A stretch of DNA of 41,231 bases from Nitrococcus mobilis Nb-231 (GCF_000153205.1 NZ_CH672427.1:2865157-2906387), one strand, 5' to 3'; shown: positions 10,518-18,734, counted from the first letter of the stretch. Numbers and translations are program-made. The notes: a model not told the origin generated them from the sequence alone.

Positions 10518-11465
10518 GTGAGTGAACGCCGAGCCCGGAAGATTTATGCGGCCCGTTATTGGTCGAGTTGGCTCGGCGTGGGTTTGTTGCGCTGCATCGC
10601 CTGCCTCCCTTTTCCCTGGGCGCTTGCGGTGGGTGATCTCTTAGGACGGTTGTCCTACTATCTCGTACCCTATCGGCGCCGTGTCGTTGAAGCCAATCTC
10701 GCCCTGTGCTTACCGGATCTTAACGTTGCCGAACGCGCGGCCTTGGTCCGGCAGAACCTGCGTTTTACCGGGCGTGGCTTGGTGGAGGTCGGTATCGCTT
10801 GGTGGGGTAATCCCACTCTCATCCACCGTTTGGGCCATTTCGAGGGGCTTGAATACCTAGCGCAGGCGTTGAGCGAAGGGCGCGGCGTCATTTTACTCGG
10901 CGCGCACTTTACTCCGCTGGAGCTCACCGGGCGCATCATGCTCACTCAGATCCCCTTTCAAGTCATCTATCGAGAGCACCGTAACCCGGTGATCGAGCAT
11001 TGTATGCGCGAGAATCGCCGCCGCCACTACGAGCGCATCGTGTGGCGTCGCGACCTGCGCAGTCTGGTGCGGGCGCTGCGTGAGCGGCGGGTCATCTGGT
11101 ATCCACCGGATCAGGACTACGGGCGTCCACACTCGGTTTTCGCACCGTTTTTCGGTATTCCCGCAGCAACGCTTACCGCCACCGCGCGGCTCGTCCGACT
11201 CACCGGCGCGGCGGTCATTCCCATCTACGGCACGGCTCGGAAATCCGGTGACGGCTACACGATCCGCTTGTATCCGCCGTTGTGGGATTTTCCCTCGGGG
11301 GATGACAAGCAAGATGCCACCCGGCTCAATGCTGTGCTCGAGACTGCAATTCGTCGCCACCCCGAGCAGTATTATTGGGTGCATCGGCGTTTCAAAACAC
11401 GCCCCGATGGCGCTTTGGGGCCTTACCCGATTCGCCGGCGCAAGCGGCTGCGACACAAACCATGA
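10518..11465 (+). CDS. lpxL: Lipid A late acyltransferase, LpxL/HtrB family
   Basis: 315 residues from GTG 10518; the frame is open to 10422, but homologues start a few residues before the RYWSSWLGVGLL-type block. Adds a secondary acyl chain to Kdo2-lipid A. A membrane anchor lies at about 15-45. The catalytic HX4E motif is visible as HFTPLE after GVILLGA. The EHRNPVIEH and PPDQDYG blocks also match. LpxL versus LpxM/LpxP specificity cannot be decided. The stop overlaps the hldE start (ATGA), so the genes are coupled. Confidence 0.88.
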   Translation: MSERRARKIYAARYWSSWLGVGLLRCIACLPFPWALAVGDLLGRLSYYLVPYRRRVVEANLALCLPDLNVAERAALVRQNLRFTGRGLVEVGIAWWGNPTLIHRLGHFEGLEYLAQALSEGRGVILLGAHFTPLELTGRIMLTQIPFQVIYREHRNPVIEHCMRENRRRHYERIVWRRDLRSLVRALRERRVIWYPPDQDYGRPHSVFAPFFGIPAATLTATARLVRLTGAAVIPIYGTARKSGDGYTIRLYPPLWDFPSGDDKQDATRLNAVLETAIRRHPEQYYWVHRRFKTRPDGALGPYPIRRRKRLRHKP

Positions 11466-12898
11466 GAATCCCCGATTTTCACGAGCTTAACGTTTTGGTC
11501 GCAGGCGATGCCATGCTGGATCGCTATTGGTACGGTGAGGCCGGCCGTATTTCTCCCGAGGCACCGGTGCCGGTCGTGGCTATAGCCCGCAGCGAAAATC
11601 GCCCGGGCGGGGCCGCCAATGTTGCGCTGGCGCTCGCCGCACTCGGGGTCCAGACAACTCTTGTGGCTCCGATCGGTCACGATGAGGCGGGGACGGTGTT
11701 GCGCGGGCTGCTGGCCGCTGCCGGGGTCAGAACGCATTGGCTCGAGCAGCCGACCGGCACCACCATCACCAAGCTGCGGATAATCAGTCAACACCAGCAG
11801 ATGCTGCGAGTCGATTTCGAGGGCTCAGCAGCGGCGGTTGCGGGGGTCTCGCCGGAGATCCTGGGGCAGAGCCTTTCCCGCGTGGATGCGGTCATATTCT
11901 CCGATTACGCCAAGGGAGCGCTGGCGCAGGTGGCGCCGCTGATTCATGCTTGTCGAGAAGCCGGACGACCGGTGTTGATCGATCCCAAGCGCTCGGAGTT
12001 CGCAGCGTACGCCGGTGCCAGTGTTCTCACTCCGAACCGCGCCGAGTTCGAGCGCATGGTTGGGCGCTGCGGCTCTGAGTTCGAGCGGGTCGAGCGCGCC
12101 CGCGAGTTGCTGTTGCGATTGGATCTCACGGCGATGCTGCTTACTCGGGGCGAGGAAGGAATGACCTTGATTGAACGCGATCGGGAAGCAGTCCATATCG
12201 CCGCGCGGGCCCAGGAAGTATTCGACGTGACGGGTGCGGGTGATACGGTGGTGGCCGTCCTCGGTGCCGCGCTAGCAGCGGGGGAGGAACTGGCGCAGGC
12301 GGCGGCGCTGGCCAATCTCGCCGCGGGCGTAGTCGTGGGGAAGCTTGGCACGGCCACGGTCAGTCTGACCGAGCTGCATGCGGCGGCGCAGCGCTGGCTT
12401 CCAGCAGCCGACGGCCCCTGCGGTATCGTTACCGAGGGCGAGCTGATCGCTTTGATGGACGGGCTGCGCCAGCGCCAGGATGTCGTGGTCATGACTAATG
12501 GCTGCTTCGATATCCTGCATCCCGGGCACATCGCCTACCTCGAGCAAGCCAAAGCCTGCGGGGACTGGCTGATCGTAGCGGTGAACGACGATGATTCGGT
12601 GCGCCGCCTCAAAGGCCGCGGTCGACCCATCAATCCGTTGGCGCAGCGGATGGCGGTTTTAGCCGGTTTGGCTGCGGTGGACTGGGTGGTGTCGTTCAGC
12701 GAGGATACGCCGGTACGCTTGATCGAGGCGATCGGTCCGGATGTGCTCGTCAAAGGGGGTGATTATCGGTTGGAGGAGGTGGCGGGTCACGAAGGAGTGC
12801 TTGCCCGGGGTGGGCAGGTACGGCTCCTGCCGCTCGAAGGCGGCTACTCGACCACCGGCATCGTGGAGCGAATCTATCGCGGCGGTAGCCGGCGCTGA
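11462..12898 (+). CDS. hldE: Bifunctional heptose 7-phosphate kinase / heptose 1-phosphate adenylyltransferase
   Basis: 478 residues from ATG 11462. The N-terminal PfkB-type kinase (about 1-320) has NRPGGAANVALALAALG and the catalytic VTGAGDTVVA block. The C-terminal cytidylyltransferase-fold domain (about 340-478) has TNGCFDILHPGHIAYL, whose HxGH motif binds ATP, and IGPDVLVKGGDY. Together they make ADP-D-glycero-D-manno-heptose for the inner core. Its place in the LPS run with a GT9 gene downstream fits. Confidence 0.97.
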   Translation: MRIPDFHELNVLVAGDAMLDRYWYGEAGRISPEAPVPVVAIARSENRPGGAANVALALAALGVQTTLVAPIGHDEAGTVLRGLLAAAGVRTHWLEQPTGTTITKLRIISQHQQMLRVDFEGSAAAVAGVSPEILGQSLSRVDAVIFSDYAKGALAQVAPLIHACREAGRPVLIDPKRSEFAAYAGASVLTPNRAEFERMVGRCGSEFERVERARELLLRLDLTAMLLTRGEEGMTLIERDREAVHIAARAQEVFDVTGAGDTVVAVLGAALAAGEELAQAAALANLAAGVVVGKLGTATVSLTELHAAAQRWLPAADGPCGIVTEGELIALMDGLRQRQDVVVMTNGCFDILHPGHIAYLEQAKACGDWLIVAVNDDDSVRRLKGRGRPINPLAQRMAVLAGLAAVDWVVSFSEDTPVRLIEAIGPDVLVKGGDYRLEEVAGHEGVLARGGQVRLLPLEGGYSTTGIVERIYRGGSRR

Positions 12899-12922
12899 CC
12901 GCGGGTATCGAAGAGAACAAGC

Positions 12923-13684
12923 ATGGCGGCGCCTCGCTCAGCACAAGCCAAACCCGCGGTTTCCATTTTGAGGTACCACCAGGTGGGCTATTTTGCGGCG
13001 CCGCGTCGGCACCGAACGTGCTACTGTCACGTACGCCGCTTCCGCTCGCAGATGAACTATCTCAAGTCCTTCGACTATAACGTCATCAGCCTGGATGAAG
13101 CGGTAGCCGGGCTGTTCGATGATCGTCCATTGCCGCCCCGGTCGGTAGTGCTCACCTTCGATGATGGCTATGAAGGCTTTCATGAGCATGCTTTCCCTAT
13201 TCTTGCGCAGCATGGTTTCACCGCTACGATTTTCATCGTAACGGGCTTAGTGGGTCGCTGTGCCGAGTGGCTAAGCGCCGACCAAGTGAAGGCGCCGCTG
13301 ATGTCGGCGGAGACTCTATGCGAGCTGCACCGCGCGGGGATCACATTCGGCTCGCACAGCAACACTCATCCTCGGCTCTCCGGTCTCTCCGTGTCCAAGC
13401 AGCGCGACCAGATTTTCCGCAGTAAAGCGGTGTTGGAGGAATTGCTGGCGGAAGAGGTGCGGCATTTCTGCTATCCCTATGGCGATTATGGGCGACAAAC
13501 CCGGGAGTTGGTGGAAGAGGCCGACTACGCTAGCGCCTTGACTTGTTTGCGCGGCGCGGCGAACACTGCGCCCAATCGCTTTGAGATCCCGCGTAAGGCG
13601 ATCTCGTTCGGCGATAATCTGGTCGGTTATTTTTGGAAGCTGCATATGAAGCATCAACGCAAGGTTCAGCCTGCCGATCGATGA
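12923..13684 (+). CDS. Polysaccharide deacetylase (NodB-domain, CE4)
   Basis: 253 residues. The NodB homology domain covers about residues 75-235: motif 1 is LTFDDGYEG (the first Asp is catalytic, the second binds metal) and motif 2 is HSNTHPRLS (metal-binding HxxxH). FCYPYGDYG is a late motif. No signal peptide is obvious, so it may act on a cytoplasmic or lipid-linked sugar during LPS assembly. It follows hldE by 24 bp and its stop overlaps the next ATG (ATGA). Confidence 0.85.
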   Translation: MAAPRSAQAKPAVSILRYHQVGYFAAPRRHRTCYCHVRRFRSQMNYLKSFDYNVISLDEAVAGLFDDRPLPPRSVVLTFDDGYEGFHEHAFPILAQHGFTATIFIVTGLVGRCAEWLSADQVKAPLMSAETLCELHRAGITFGSHSNTHPRLSGLSVSKQRDQIFRSKAVLEELLAEEVRHFCYPYGDYGRQTRELVEEADYASALTCLRGAANTAPNRFEIPRKAISFGDNLVGYFWKLHMKHQRKVQPADR

Positions 13685-13932
13685 AGTCGCTGCACATCCT
13701 CGGCAATCGCCAGTTGGGCGGGGCGGAGCGGTTTTATATCCGCCTGCTCCAGGCATTGAATGTGCCTGGGCACGAAACGATCGTCGCTAACCACGCCGGT
13801 CGCCCGGTCGCAACGCTCCTGGAGCGTCTCGGCGTGCCCCAGCGCCATCTCCCGTTCGTCAATAAAGGGGATGCGTTCTCTGTCCTGCGTTTGCGCCACC
13901 TTGGCCGCGCCGGAGCACTGGCAGTGGTGTAG
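13681..13932 (+). pseudogene. Truncated GT4-type glycosyltransferase (N-terminal fragment)
   Basis: ATG 13681 overlaps the deacetylase stop, as in a coupled operon gene, but the frame closes after 83 codons. The N-terminus KSLHILGNRQLGGAERFYIRL and the following HETIVANHAGRPVATLLERLG are the first beta-alpha units of a GT-B glycosyltransferase. Members are usually about 350 residues, so the acceptor-domain remainder and the whole donor-binding domain are missing. The next gene starts 4 bp later, so a deletion of roughly 800 bp is the simple explanation. A short functional protein is unlikely. Confidence 0.7.
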
Positions 13933-13936
13933 CGGT

Positions 13937-14977
13937 ATGAATCGCATCCTCATCATTCGGCTCTCGGCGATCGGTGATATCGTCATGGCCTCTGGGCTGA
14001 TTCCGGCGTTGCGCCGCAAGTGGCCGCATGCCCATTTAGCGTGGTTGGCCGAGCCACCGGGGGCAAGCTTACTCGAGGCGAATCCGCGCTTGGACGAGGT
14101 GATCGTCTGGCCGCGGGCACAGTGGCGGCGACTGCGCGCCGAGCGGCGCTATCCTGAGCTGTTGGGCTCGATCCGCCGTTTCGTAGGTGGGCTGCGTGCG
14201 CGTCACTATGATCTGGTGTTGGATCTCCAAGGGCTGGCCAAAAGCGCGCTGTGGGCTTGGCTCAGTGGCGCGCCGCAGCGCATCGGCCTCGCCTCGCGTG
14301 AGGGCAGTCGGGGACTGATGACCCAGGTGCTCCAGCCGCCCCGCTCCGACCCCCGTATCGGTTCCGAATACCGCTACCTTGCCGAATGGTTCGGTATCAC
14401 GGCGAGTTGTTTCCCAATGGATCTGGCACTGACCGCGGCCGATCGGCAGGGCGTGCGTGAGGCATTGGCCCGCCACGCGCTCGAGGGTGACTACGCGGTG
14501 CTGTGTCCGTTCACGACCCGGCTGCAGAAGCATTGGTTCGATGAATCCTGGCGTGAGCTGGCTGAGGTGCTCGCCGCGCGGTTCGGGCTGGCGTCGGTAC
14601 TGCTGGGTGGTCCAGAGGTGCGCGGGAGGGGTGAGCGGATTGCTTGCGAGACGGGCGTTCCTCTGGTGAACCTAGCCGGTGCCCTGACCTTGCGGGAGAG
14701 TGCGGCCGCCATCGCCGGGGCGCGGCTTTTAGTCGGTGTCGATACGGGCCTGACCCACATCGGCACGGCCGCCGGCATACCCACGGTGGCGCTGTTCGGC
14801 TCCACCCGCCCCTATCTCGAGACGGACAGCCCTTTGACGCGGGTGCTCTATGGGGCGCTGTGGTGTTCGCCTTGCCGGCGCCGGCCGATCTGTGGCGGAG
14901 CCTACAGTTGCATGCGTCTGCATCGCCCCGCGCAGGTGCTCGCCGCGGTGCAATCGCTGCTGGAGGCAGCGCGGTGA
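13937..14977 (+). CDS. Glycosyltransferase family 9, heptosyltransferase-like
   Basis: 346 residues from ATG 13937; upstream frame-open sequence belongs to the truncated gene in another frame. It starts MNRILIIRLSAIGDIVMASG, the GT9 signature, and contains LDLQGLAKSALWAW and the C-terminal GVDTGLTHIGTAAGIPTVALFG block. Family members (WaaC, WaaF, WaaQ) transfer heptose from ADP-heptose to Kdo or heptose of the core, matching hldE upstream. The WaaC-like length and DLQGL block favour heptosyltransferase I, without proof. The stop overlaps the next gene's GTG. Confidence 0.85.
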   Translation: MNRILIIRLSAIGDIVMASGLIPALRRKWPHAHLAWLAEPPGASLLEANPRLDEVIVWPRAQWRRLRAERRYPELLGSIRRFVGGLRARHYDLVLDLQGLAKSALWAWLSGAPQRIGLASREGSRGLMTQVLQPPRSDPRIGSEYRYLAEWFGITASCFPMDLALTAADRQGVREALARHALEGDYAVLCPFTTRLQKHWFDESWRELAEVLAARFGLASVLLGGPEVRGRGERIACETGVPLVNLAGALTLRESAAAIAGARLLVGVDTGLTHIGTAAGIPTVALFGSTRPYLETDSPLTRVLYGALWCSPCRRRPICGGAYSCMRLHRPAQVLAAVQSLLEAAR

Positions 14978-16092
14978 AGGTGCTGCATGTCGAAAGCGGC
15001 CGGCATCTCTACGGTGGTGCACTGCAGGTGCTATTTTTGCTGCGCGGCTTGCAGGGCCTCGTCACCGAGCAAGTCCTGGTTTGTCCGCCAGACAGTGCCA
15101 TTCGGCAACGGGGTGGGGCTTACGCGGATCGGGTCCACGCTGTTCCCATGCGGGGTGACGGCGATCTTCTCCTGATCCCCCGTCTGCGGCGCGTTCTCCG
15201 CACCGAGCAGCCCGATCTGGTGCACCTGCATAGCCGTCGTGGGGCCGATGTCCTGGGCGGCATCGCGGCCCGACTCGCCGGTATCCCTGTGATTGTCAGT
15301 CGCCGGGTCGACAATCCTGAACCGCGCTGGCAGGTTGCCGTGAAATACCGGCTCCACTCGCATGTGGTGACTATTTCAGAGGCGATCCGGCAGGTTTTAT
15401 TGGCCGCGGGCTTACCCTCGGAGAAGGTAACCTGTGTGCCGAGTGCGGTGGATAGCGAGCTCTACCGACCTCAGGCGGAGTATGCTTGGTTCCGCCAGAC
15501 GTTCGCCTTGAGCCGCGACGAGCGCACAGTGGGTATGGTCGCGCAGTTCATCCCGCGCAAGGGGCATCGGGTGTTGCTGGAGGCGATCCCGCAAGTGTTG
15601 CGCCGACACCCGCAGACGCGCTTTCTGCTCTTTGGTCAGGGACCGCGGCAAAGCGCAATTCGCCGCAGCGCCGAGCGGCAAGGGTGGGCGCAGCGCGTCG
15701 TATTCGCCGGCTGTCGCGACGATCTGCCGCGAATATTGCCTTGCCTGGATCTGTTGGTGCACCCGGCGTTTTTGGAGGGGTTGGGAGTCAGCCTGCTGCA
15801 GGCCGCTGCCTGTGGTCTGCCTGTGGTGGCAAGCCGCGTCGGCGGCATTCCCGAGGTCGTGCGGCCCGGCGAGAACGGTGAGCTTGTGGCACCCGGCGAC
15901 GCCGAGCAGCTCGCTGTTGCCATCAACCGCTTGCTTGCCGACCGAGAGTTGGCCGCCCGGTACGGTCAGGCCGGGCGCGAGCGAGTGTTGCGCTCGTTCT
16001 CGATCCGGGCGATGGCCGAAGGCAACGCCGCTGTCTATGCGCGGGTGCTGGGGCGGACTCGAGCCTTGCCAAGCCATCCCGGACTCGCTTGA
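14974..16092 (+). CDS. Glycosyltransferase family 4, LPS core
   Basis: 372 residues from GTG 14974, overlapping the GT9 stop by 4 nt. GT-B fold: the N-terminal acceptor domain opens VKVLHVESGRHLYGGALQV. The C-terminal GT4 donor-binding domain carries VGMVAQFIPRKGHRVLLEA, LFGQGP and HPAFLEGLGVSLLQAAACGLPVVAS, with the EX7E pair E-G-LGVSLL-Q in the last block. Expected role is addition of a core sugar. The sugar is not predictable from sequence alone. Confidence 0.87.
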   Translation: MKVLHVESGRHLYGGALQVLFLLRGLQGLVTEQVLVCPPDSAIRQRGGAYADRVHAVPMRGDGDLLLIPRLRRVLRTEQPDLVHLHSRRGADVLGGIAARLAGIPVIVSRRVDNPEPRWQVAVKYRLHSHVVTISEAIRQVLLAAGLPSEKVTCVPSAVDSELYRPQAEYAWFRQTFALSRDERTVGMVAQFIPRKGHRVLLEAIPQVLRRHPQTRFLLFGQGPRQSAIRRSAERQGWAQRVVFAGCRDDLPRILPCLDLLVHPAFLEGLGVSLLQAAACGLPVVASRVGGIPEVVRPGENGELVAPGDAEQLAVAINRLLADRELAARYGQAGRERVLRSFSIRAMAEGNAAVYARVLGRTRALPSHPGLA

Positions 16093-16235
16093 GAATACTT
16101 CTCGTCGCTTGGCTGGAAACGAGCTTCCCTCATGGCCGCGGTGCTGATCGCCTGCAGCGAGCTTACCGCTGCCCCGGCTGCCGTTTCTCGTTAGTATATC
16201 GTGAGATCGCGACGCGGCTGACGCCATGCGGCTGA
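16089..16235 (+). other. Short reading-frame remnant after the GT4 gene
   Basis: A TTG at 16089 overlaps the GT4 stop (TTGA, the same coupled style as the genes above) and opens 48 codons starting LRILLVAWLETSFPHGRGAD before TGA. The beginning looks like the first strand of another GT-B transferase, but it is too short to assign. It may be the stump of a further LPS gene lost at the boundary with the mobile region. Confidence 0.25.
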
Positions 16236-16276
16236 TAGCTGGCGATAAGTTCTCTCGCAGGGAACGTAACCTGAAA

Positions 16277-16293
16277 GGTTGCACAGTGTAACC
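16277..16293. promoter_or_regulatory. Imperfect palindrome, probable higBA operator
   Basis: GGTTGCACAGTGTAACC: GGTT/AACC and CAC/GTG pair around a central A, with one mismatched pair. It ends 20 bp before the higB ATG, where HigA-type antitoxins bind to autorepress. Confidence 0.45.
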
Positions 16294-16313
16294 GTATCGG
16301 TTTCACTCCTTGA

Positions 16314-16592
16314 ATGATCAGAAGCTTTGCTCACAAAGGCCTGGAGCGATTCTACCAAACGGGTGGCAAATCGGGCATTCAGGCAGAACATGCTACGCGA
16401 CTGCGGCTAATCCTCTCTAACTTGGATCAAGCGGAAGGTCCGAAGGACATGAATTTACCCGGTCTTAGATTGTATGAACTTAAAGGTAATCGTGAGGGCA
16501 TTTGGACGGTTAAGGTCAGTGGCAACTGGTGCGTGACGTTTCGCTTTGTGGGCCGTGATGTAGAAACTGTGAATTACGAAGATTACCATTGA
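16314..16592 (+). CDS. higB: HigB toxin (RelE superfamily mRNA endonuclease)
   Basis: 92 residues beginning MIRSFAHKGLERFYQTGGKSGI, the HigB signature; the block PGLRLYELKGNREGIWTVKVSGNWCVTFRF is the RelE-type core. Ribosome-dependent mRNA interferase in the host-inhibition system HigBA. It precedes the antitoxin gene (12-bp gap), the inverted order typical of higBA. It lies among integrase and IS fragments, as cassette-borne TA modules often do. Confidence 0.93.
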   Translation: MIRSFAHKGLERFYQTGGKSGIQAEHATRLRLILSNLDQAEGPKDMNLPGLRLYELKGNREGIWTVKVSGNWCVTFRFVGRDVETVNYEDYH

Positions 16593-16604
16593 CGAGGTTG
16601 GCTC

Positions 16605-16901
16605 ATGAATATGCATAACCCCGCCCATCCGGGTGAGATTCTAAGAGAACTGCTAATTGAGCCTCTGGGACTGTCTATTACCGAGGCTGCCCGCCATTTG
16701 GGCATCAGCCGAAAGACCCTTTCCAAGGTGCTCAACGGTCGTGGCATGGTTACGCCGGAGATGGCGCTGCGGCTTGAAATGACATTCAGTAAGCCGAATG
16801 CGACCCACTGGCTCAGATTGCAAAACGCCTATGATCTCTGGCAAACCCGGCAACATTGTGCCGCTATCCACGTTACGCCTGTTGAAACCCGTGTTGCTTA
16901 A
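16605..16901 (+). CDS. higA: HigA antitoxin (XRE-family HTH)
   Basis: 98 residues. It opens [23 protein letters not shown], and the helix-turn-helix is [22 protein letters not shown] (about 28-50), both typical of HigA. It neutralises HigB and represses the operon through its HTH. The pair is complete and apparently intact. Confidence 0.94.
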   Translation: MNMHNPAHPGEILRELLIEPLGLSITEAARHLGISRKTLSKVLNGRGMVTPEMALRLEMTFSKPNATHWLRLQNAYDLWQTRQHCAAIHVTPVETRVA

Positions 16902-16909
16902 TCTCTCTG

Positions 16910-17104
16910 TATCTCTCTGTTTGCCCAGCAGTTGCCGGCGGCTGAGCCCTCGCGATTGGATGCCGCTTGCCACGAAAACAGAATGAACCGCCGAATCCAG
17001 GCGACGTAGGCCCAATCGATCCGAATGCCGTATTGCTTGAACCGTATGCGATCACGCACTCGATCCAACAACAAACGCGGCCTCCCGACATGTCCGTTCT
17101 CCAT
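16910..17104 (-). pseudogene. Integron integrase (IntI) N-terminal fragment
   Basis: Minus-strand translation gives GRPRLLLDRVRDRIRFKQYG then IRIDWAYVAWIRRFILF, matching the SAM-like N-terminal DNA-binding domain of IntI tyrosine recombinases (family pattern LLDQVRDRIRxxHYSxRTEQAYVxWIRRFILFHGKRHP). The expected FHGKRHP continuation appears in another frame (FRGKRHP), so a frameshift is present. The catalytic domain with the R-H-R-Y residues is absent. The 3' side abuts higA. It is a dead fragment that points to a former integron. Confidence 0.7.
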
Positions 17105-17266
17105 CCGCGGTTATTGTCCGAGTTGCCACACACATCTCCATGTGTCTCAATGCGGTAGACGGAACGGGCTAAGAATATAGGACAATTTTGTCTGCGGATG
17201 GACGTATGTGGGGTCGACATTGATTTAATTTAAGTGATTAGAATCATGCGATTACAAGAGCTTTTC

Positions 17267-17423
17267 GTAACTTCTCATTAAGTCCGGGCGTAATGTGTGC
17301 GGGGTGGCGGAGGTAAGATTACGGTCGTGCATTAAATGCAAAATTATCAAGTGCTTATTGTTGATGGTAAGCAACGAACCACTCTCTTCAATGTCTTCTT
17401 GCCCGGACTTAATGAGAAGTTAC
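17267..17423. mobile_element. 157-bp MITE with IS66-type ends
   Basis: Perfect 23-bp terminal inverted repeats (17267-17289 and 17401-17423), each starting GTAACTTCTCATTAAG. The flanks are identical 8-bp direct repeats AGCTTTTC (17259-17266 and 17424-17431), a target-site duplication. Ends starting GTAA and an 8-bp duplication are features of the IS66 family. The interior has no transposase, so it is a non-autonomous miniature element that would need an IS66-type transposase elsewhere. Perfect ends suggest recent insertion. Confidence 0.8.
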
Positions 17424-17479
17424 AGCTTTTCGTAGTAATTCTCATCCTGTTCTGCGCGCATTCGTCTACAGAAGATAGG

Positions 17480-17690
17480 CTGAACCGCCCCGACTTTCCC
17501 GGAGGCTCCAACTCTTGAGAGGATGGAGCTATGAAAACCTTGACGAAGTATTCACCTGAAGTCCGGGAGCGTGCTGTGCGGCTGGTGTTTGAACACCGTG
17601 CTGAGTACGAATCACAGTGGGCGGCGGTCTGCTCCATCGCCGGCAAAATCGGCTGCACGGCTGAGACGTTACGTCGCTGGGTGCGCCACG
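17480..17690 (+). mobile_element. Left end of an IS3-family insertion sequence (truncated)
   Basis: TGAACCGCCCCGACTTTCCC at 17480 is a typical IS3-family terminal sequence, followed about 50 bp later by the start of an OrfA. Homology stops around 17690 and no OrfB or right end follows, so only the first 200 bp or so remain. Confidence 0.65.
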
Positions 17691-17896
17691 TGCTCGCACA
17701 TGCAAATGGCCGCCTGGATCTAGCTAAGGAGGACACTCGCCGGAGTCTGGAGACGTGGTGCGGCGAGAACCGTGGGTTGTCTGCGTACTTCGATCTGCTG
17801 ATTGTGTCCGCTGATTACACCCGAGCGGCGCAGATATTGGTTACAGACACCTTGTCCAATCTGAGAAACCGGGTGCGCGCAGAGTTTTCCGGCTAA
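17531..17896 (+). pseudogene. IS3-family transposase OrfA fragment with unrelated tail
   Basis: Residues 1-53 ([20 protein letters not shown] through [17 protein letters not shown]) are the helix-turn-helix domain of IS3-family OrfA. The expected leucine zipper does not follow. Instead the frame continues for 68 codons ([19 protein letters not shown]..., end [10 protein letters not shown]) with no similarity I recognise. The fusion arose by deletion at about codon 54. OrfB is absent, so it cannot transpose itself. Confidence 0.65.
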
Positions 17897-17973
17897 CCCC
17901 GCAATCGGCCGGAGCGCCAAACGGCGGTGCTCTTGGGTTCCCGTTGCGCAGGTAAGCGTTTGCAAATCGATAA

Positions 17974-17991
17974 GTGCTACTTTAGTAGCAC
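17974..17991. promoter_or_regulatory. Perfect 18-bp palindrome, operator of the Phd/RelE pair
   Basis: GTGCTACTTTAGTAGCAC: two 8-bp arms around TT, ending 3 nt before the antitoxin ATG. Phd/YefM antitoxins autorepress through palindromes of this type at the promoter. Its closeness to the ATG leaves no room for a normal ribosome site, so the mRNA may be near-leaderless. Confidence 0.65.
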
Positions 17992-17994
17992 ATT

Positions 17995-18252
17995 ATGCGC
18001 ACTGAACTCGTCACGACATTGAAGCGAAAGGCCACTGAACTTCTGAGCGATCTCGCTCGGGACAAGGAGCCCATCTTGATCACGCAGCATGGCCTCCGTT
18101 CGGCGTATCTGGTTGATGTAGACAGCTACGAGAAACTCCAGGCAAAGATGAAACTGCTCGAAGGCATCGCTCGGGGTGAAAGGGCGGTAGATGAAGGCAG
18201 GACTCTCACCCATGAACAGGCCAAATTCAAGATGGGCTGGTGGCTGAGCTAG
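17995..18252 (+). CDS. Antitoxin, Phd/YefM family
   Basis: 85 residues. The N-terminal Phd/YefM DNA-binding part (about 1-50: TLKRKATELLSDLARDKEPI, then ILITQHGLRSAYLVDVDSYE) is clear. The C-terminal part (about 55-85) is the disordered toxin-binding segment. It pairs with the downstream RelE/ParE toxin, overlapping it by 13 bp. An attC-like site follows the toxin, so the pair may be a former integron cassette. Confidence 0.9.
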   Translation: MRTELVTTLKRKATELLSDLARDKEPILITQHGLRSAYLVDVDSYEKLQAKMKLLEGIARGERAVDEGRTLTHEQAKFKMGWWLS

Positions 18253-18557
18253 TGTGGTCGGAGCCGGCTTTGGCAGACCTGGATGCAATCGCAGACTACA
18301 TTGCCTTGGAAAACCCGGCTGCAGCAAGACGTCTAGTCCGAAACATCTTCGATCACATTGATCAACTCGAGGCACACTCGGACAGTGGGGCATTTCCTCA
18401 AGAGCTCAAGGGTCGACGCTATCGACAGTTCGTCGAGCCTCCGTGTCGGGTCATCTACCGGCACGACGAGAAGCAACAGCCCGTTTTCATCCTCCACGTA
18501 ATGCGAAGTGAACAGAAACTCCGTAGGAGCAAGCTGCGTAGAGGCCGAAAAAAGTGA
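18240..18557 (+). CDS. Toxin, RelE/ParE family
   Basis: 105 residues from GTG 18240. The opening AELVWSEPALADLDAIADYI and the later FPQELKGRRYRQFVEPPCRVIYR are the ParE/RelE-fold signature. Whether it cleaves mRNA (RelE) or poisons gyrase (ParE) cannot be decided. The C-terminus is very basic (LRRSKLRRGRKK). It overlaps its antitoxin gene, so translation is coupled. Confidence 0.88.
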   Translation: MAELVWSEPALADLDAIADYIALENPAAARRLVRNIFDHIDQLEAHSDSGAFPQELKGRRYRQFVEPPCRVIYRHDEKQQPVFILHVMRSEQKLRRSKLRRGRKK

Positions 18558-18604
18558 AAATTAGCAATGCGCTGCAAGTGACCTCTGGTCCGCTGCGCGC
18601 TCCA

Positions 18605-18706
18605 GCCCAACTTGAATGCAAGAGGAAATAAGGTCAGGCGCATAATTTACGACCCCTCCTTTTTCCCTCGGCCTCCGATGGACCGCATATTGCTATTCCG
18701 TTAGGC
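18605..18706 (+). repeat. attC-like integron recombination site
   Basis: R'' GCCCAAC (18605-18611) and R' GTTAGGC (18700-18706) fit the RYYYAAC ... GTTRRRY rule and are complementary at 6/7 positions. After 6-nt spacers the inner boxes GCAAGA and GCAATA (read from the other strand) match at 5/6. The 102-bp length is within the attC range. It begins 47 nt after the toxin stop, where a cassette attC belongs. No partner core site was found 5' of the antitoxin. Confidence 0.45.
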
Positions 18707-18734
18707 TGAAGTTCCGTTAATTGGCGCGCAAGCC

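Noticed and set aside
15412-16284. 290-codon minus-strand frame
   Set aside because: Antisense shadow of the GT4 glycosyltransferase, whose motifs are unmistakable.
17290-17400. Hidden transposase inside the IS66-type MITE
   Set aside because: Only 111 bp lie between the ends and no meaningful frame exists.
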